From Haloarculaceae archaeon (lineage in GTDB: Archaea; Halobacteriota; Halobacteria; Halobacteriales; Haloarculaceae), in NCBI GenBank assembly GCA_018609945.1, contig JAHENO010000175.1, positions 1 to 21,563 on the forward strand: 21,563 bases of DNA, written 5' to 3'. Below are positions 21,266 through 21,563 of the stretch, piece by piece (the stretch's first letter is position 1; the number at the start of each line of letters is the position of its first letter). Under the pieces are notes generated by a model. That model saw nothing but the letters and a program-made list of their open reading frames with translations. It ran no database searches and was not told where the DNA came from. A program made the position numbers and the translations under genes.

Positions 21266-21563
21266 TCAGAACAGCGCGTCCCTGACGGCACTGGATACTC
21301 TCCCCGTGACGGACTCCGTCCCGTCGTCGGACCCGTCGGCCGTCCGCTCGATTTCGTCGAACAGTTCTTGGACGCGTCCCTCGATCTCGTCGCGCACCTC
21401 CCGGACCGTCTCCATGTCCTTTCCGTCGGGGTTCGTGAGGTCCCAGGTGCGGGATTCGACGCCGTACCGGGCGGGATTGAACTCCGTGATGGTACAGCCC
21501 ATCGTGACCAGGTAGTGACTGTCCTTCAGCTCGTCGAGGACCACCCACGTCGGCGACCGGTCC
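21266..21563 (-). CDS. ArsC-like low-molecular-weight phosphatase/arsenate reductase, C-terminal part
   Basis: The right edge cuts this gene, leaving about 98 residues to the stop at 21266-21268. The visible part holds VTMGCTITEFNPARYGVESRTWDLTNPDGKDMETVREVRDEIEGRVQELFDEI. The TMGC segment, the W-D-L-x-(D/N)-P-x-G loop with the family Asp (DLTNPDG) and the final RDEIEGRV helix match LMW-PTPase-type arsenate reductases. The catalytic P-loop (CxxNxxRS) lies beyond the window, so activity cannot be checked. A polar, Gly/Asp-rich tail of about 25 residues extends past the family end. It is upstream of the HAD phosphatase and phoU on the same strand; arsenate and phosphate share uptake routes, so clustering with phoU is sensible. 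The 163-bp gap to the HAD gene shows no clear promoter. Confidence 0.82.
   Translation of the reverse strand, partial: DRSPTWVVLDELKDSHYLVTMGCTITEFNPARYGVESRTWDLTNPDGKDMETVREVRDEIEGRVQELFDEIERTADGSDDGTESVTGRVSSAVRDALF

Noticed and set aside
1..21563. Search for CRISPR arrays, tRNA/rRNA genes, insertion sequences and prophage genes
   Set aside because: I saw no regularly spaced repeats, no tRNA-like cloverleaf boxes, no transposase or integrase motifs and no phage proteins. Composition is even throughout, apart from the A+T-rich patch near 6470-6570.

Overview
The window is a gene-dense stretch of chromosome from a halophilic archaeon (class Halobacteria). The evidence is the high G+C content, the acidic proteins, and the archaeal-style promoters: many genes have a TATA-like element about 25-30 nt before the start codon, which implies leaderless mRNAs, and a minority have GGAGG-type ribosome binding sites. 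Protein families such as the small haloarchaeal TRAM protein also fit. The genus cannot be fixed from the sequence alone.

Region 1 (1-7426, all minus strand) is a catabolic block. Reading in the direction of transcription, it holds an IclR-family regulator, a cyclase-family metal hydrolase, a zinc alcohol dehydrogenase, an MFS transporter, a class III (CaiB/BaiF) CoA-transferase, and the FAD, 2Fe-2S and molybdopterin subunits of a xanthine-dehydrogenase-type hydroxylase. The molybdopterin subunit is cut by the left window edge. Near-identical palindromes upstream of iclR, and a related one upstream of the cyclase gene, look like operators of this IclR protein.

Region 2 (7624-15550) handles nucleobases and cyclic amides. 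It contains a dihydropyrimidinase/hydantoinase-like cyclic amidohydrolase, a xanthine/urate-type NCS2 permease, a second NCS2 permease whose motifs resemble the eukaryotic SLC23 branch, a small membrane protein, a CodA-type cytosine deaminase, and a divergent CodB-type NCS1 permease. The deaminase aligns without gaps to my recollection of E. coli CodA at every catalytic position, but it carries Ser at position 314. That residue is known to separate cytosine deaminases (Asp) from 5-methylcytosine deaminases (not Asp). This is the most testable new function in the window.

Region 3 (15613-18866, plus strand) carries a CocE/NonD-type serine hydrolase, an unrecognised 115-aa protein, a TRAM-domain protein and an 82-aa winged-helix-like protein. 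The last converges on the next gene with a 7-bp overlap of the two ends.

Region 4 (18860-21563, minus strand) is a phosphate/arsenate-flavoured group: the C-terminal part of an ArsC-like low-molecular-weight phosphatase (cut by the right edge), a HAD phosphatase, and two tandem PhoU paralogues that share a 44-bp identical segment.

Taken together, regions 1 and 2 suggest uptake of purines, pyrimidines or related N-heterocycles, then deamination, hydroxylation and ring opening. CoA transfer and oxidation of the carbon skeleton may follow. The real substrate of the IclR-linked block cannot be read from the sequence.
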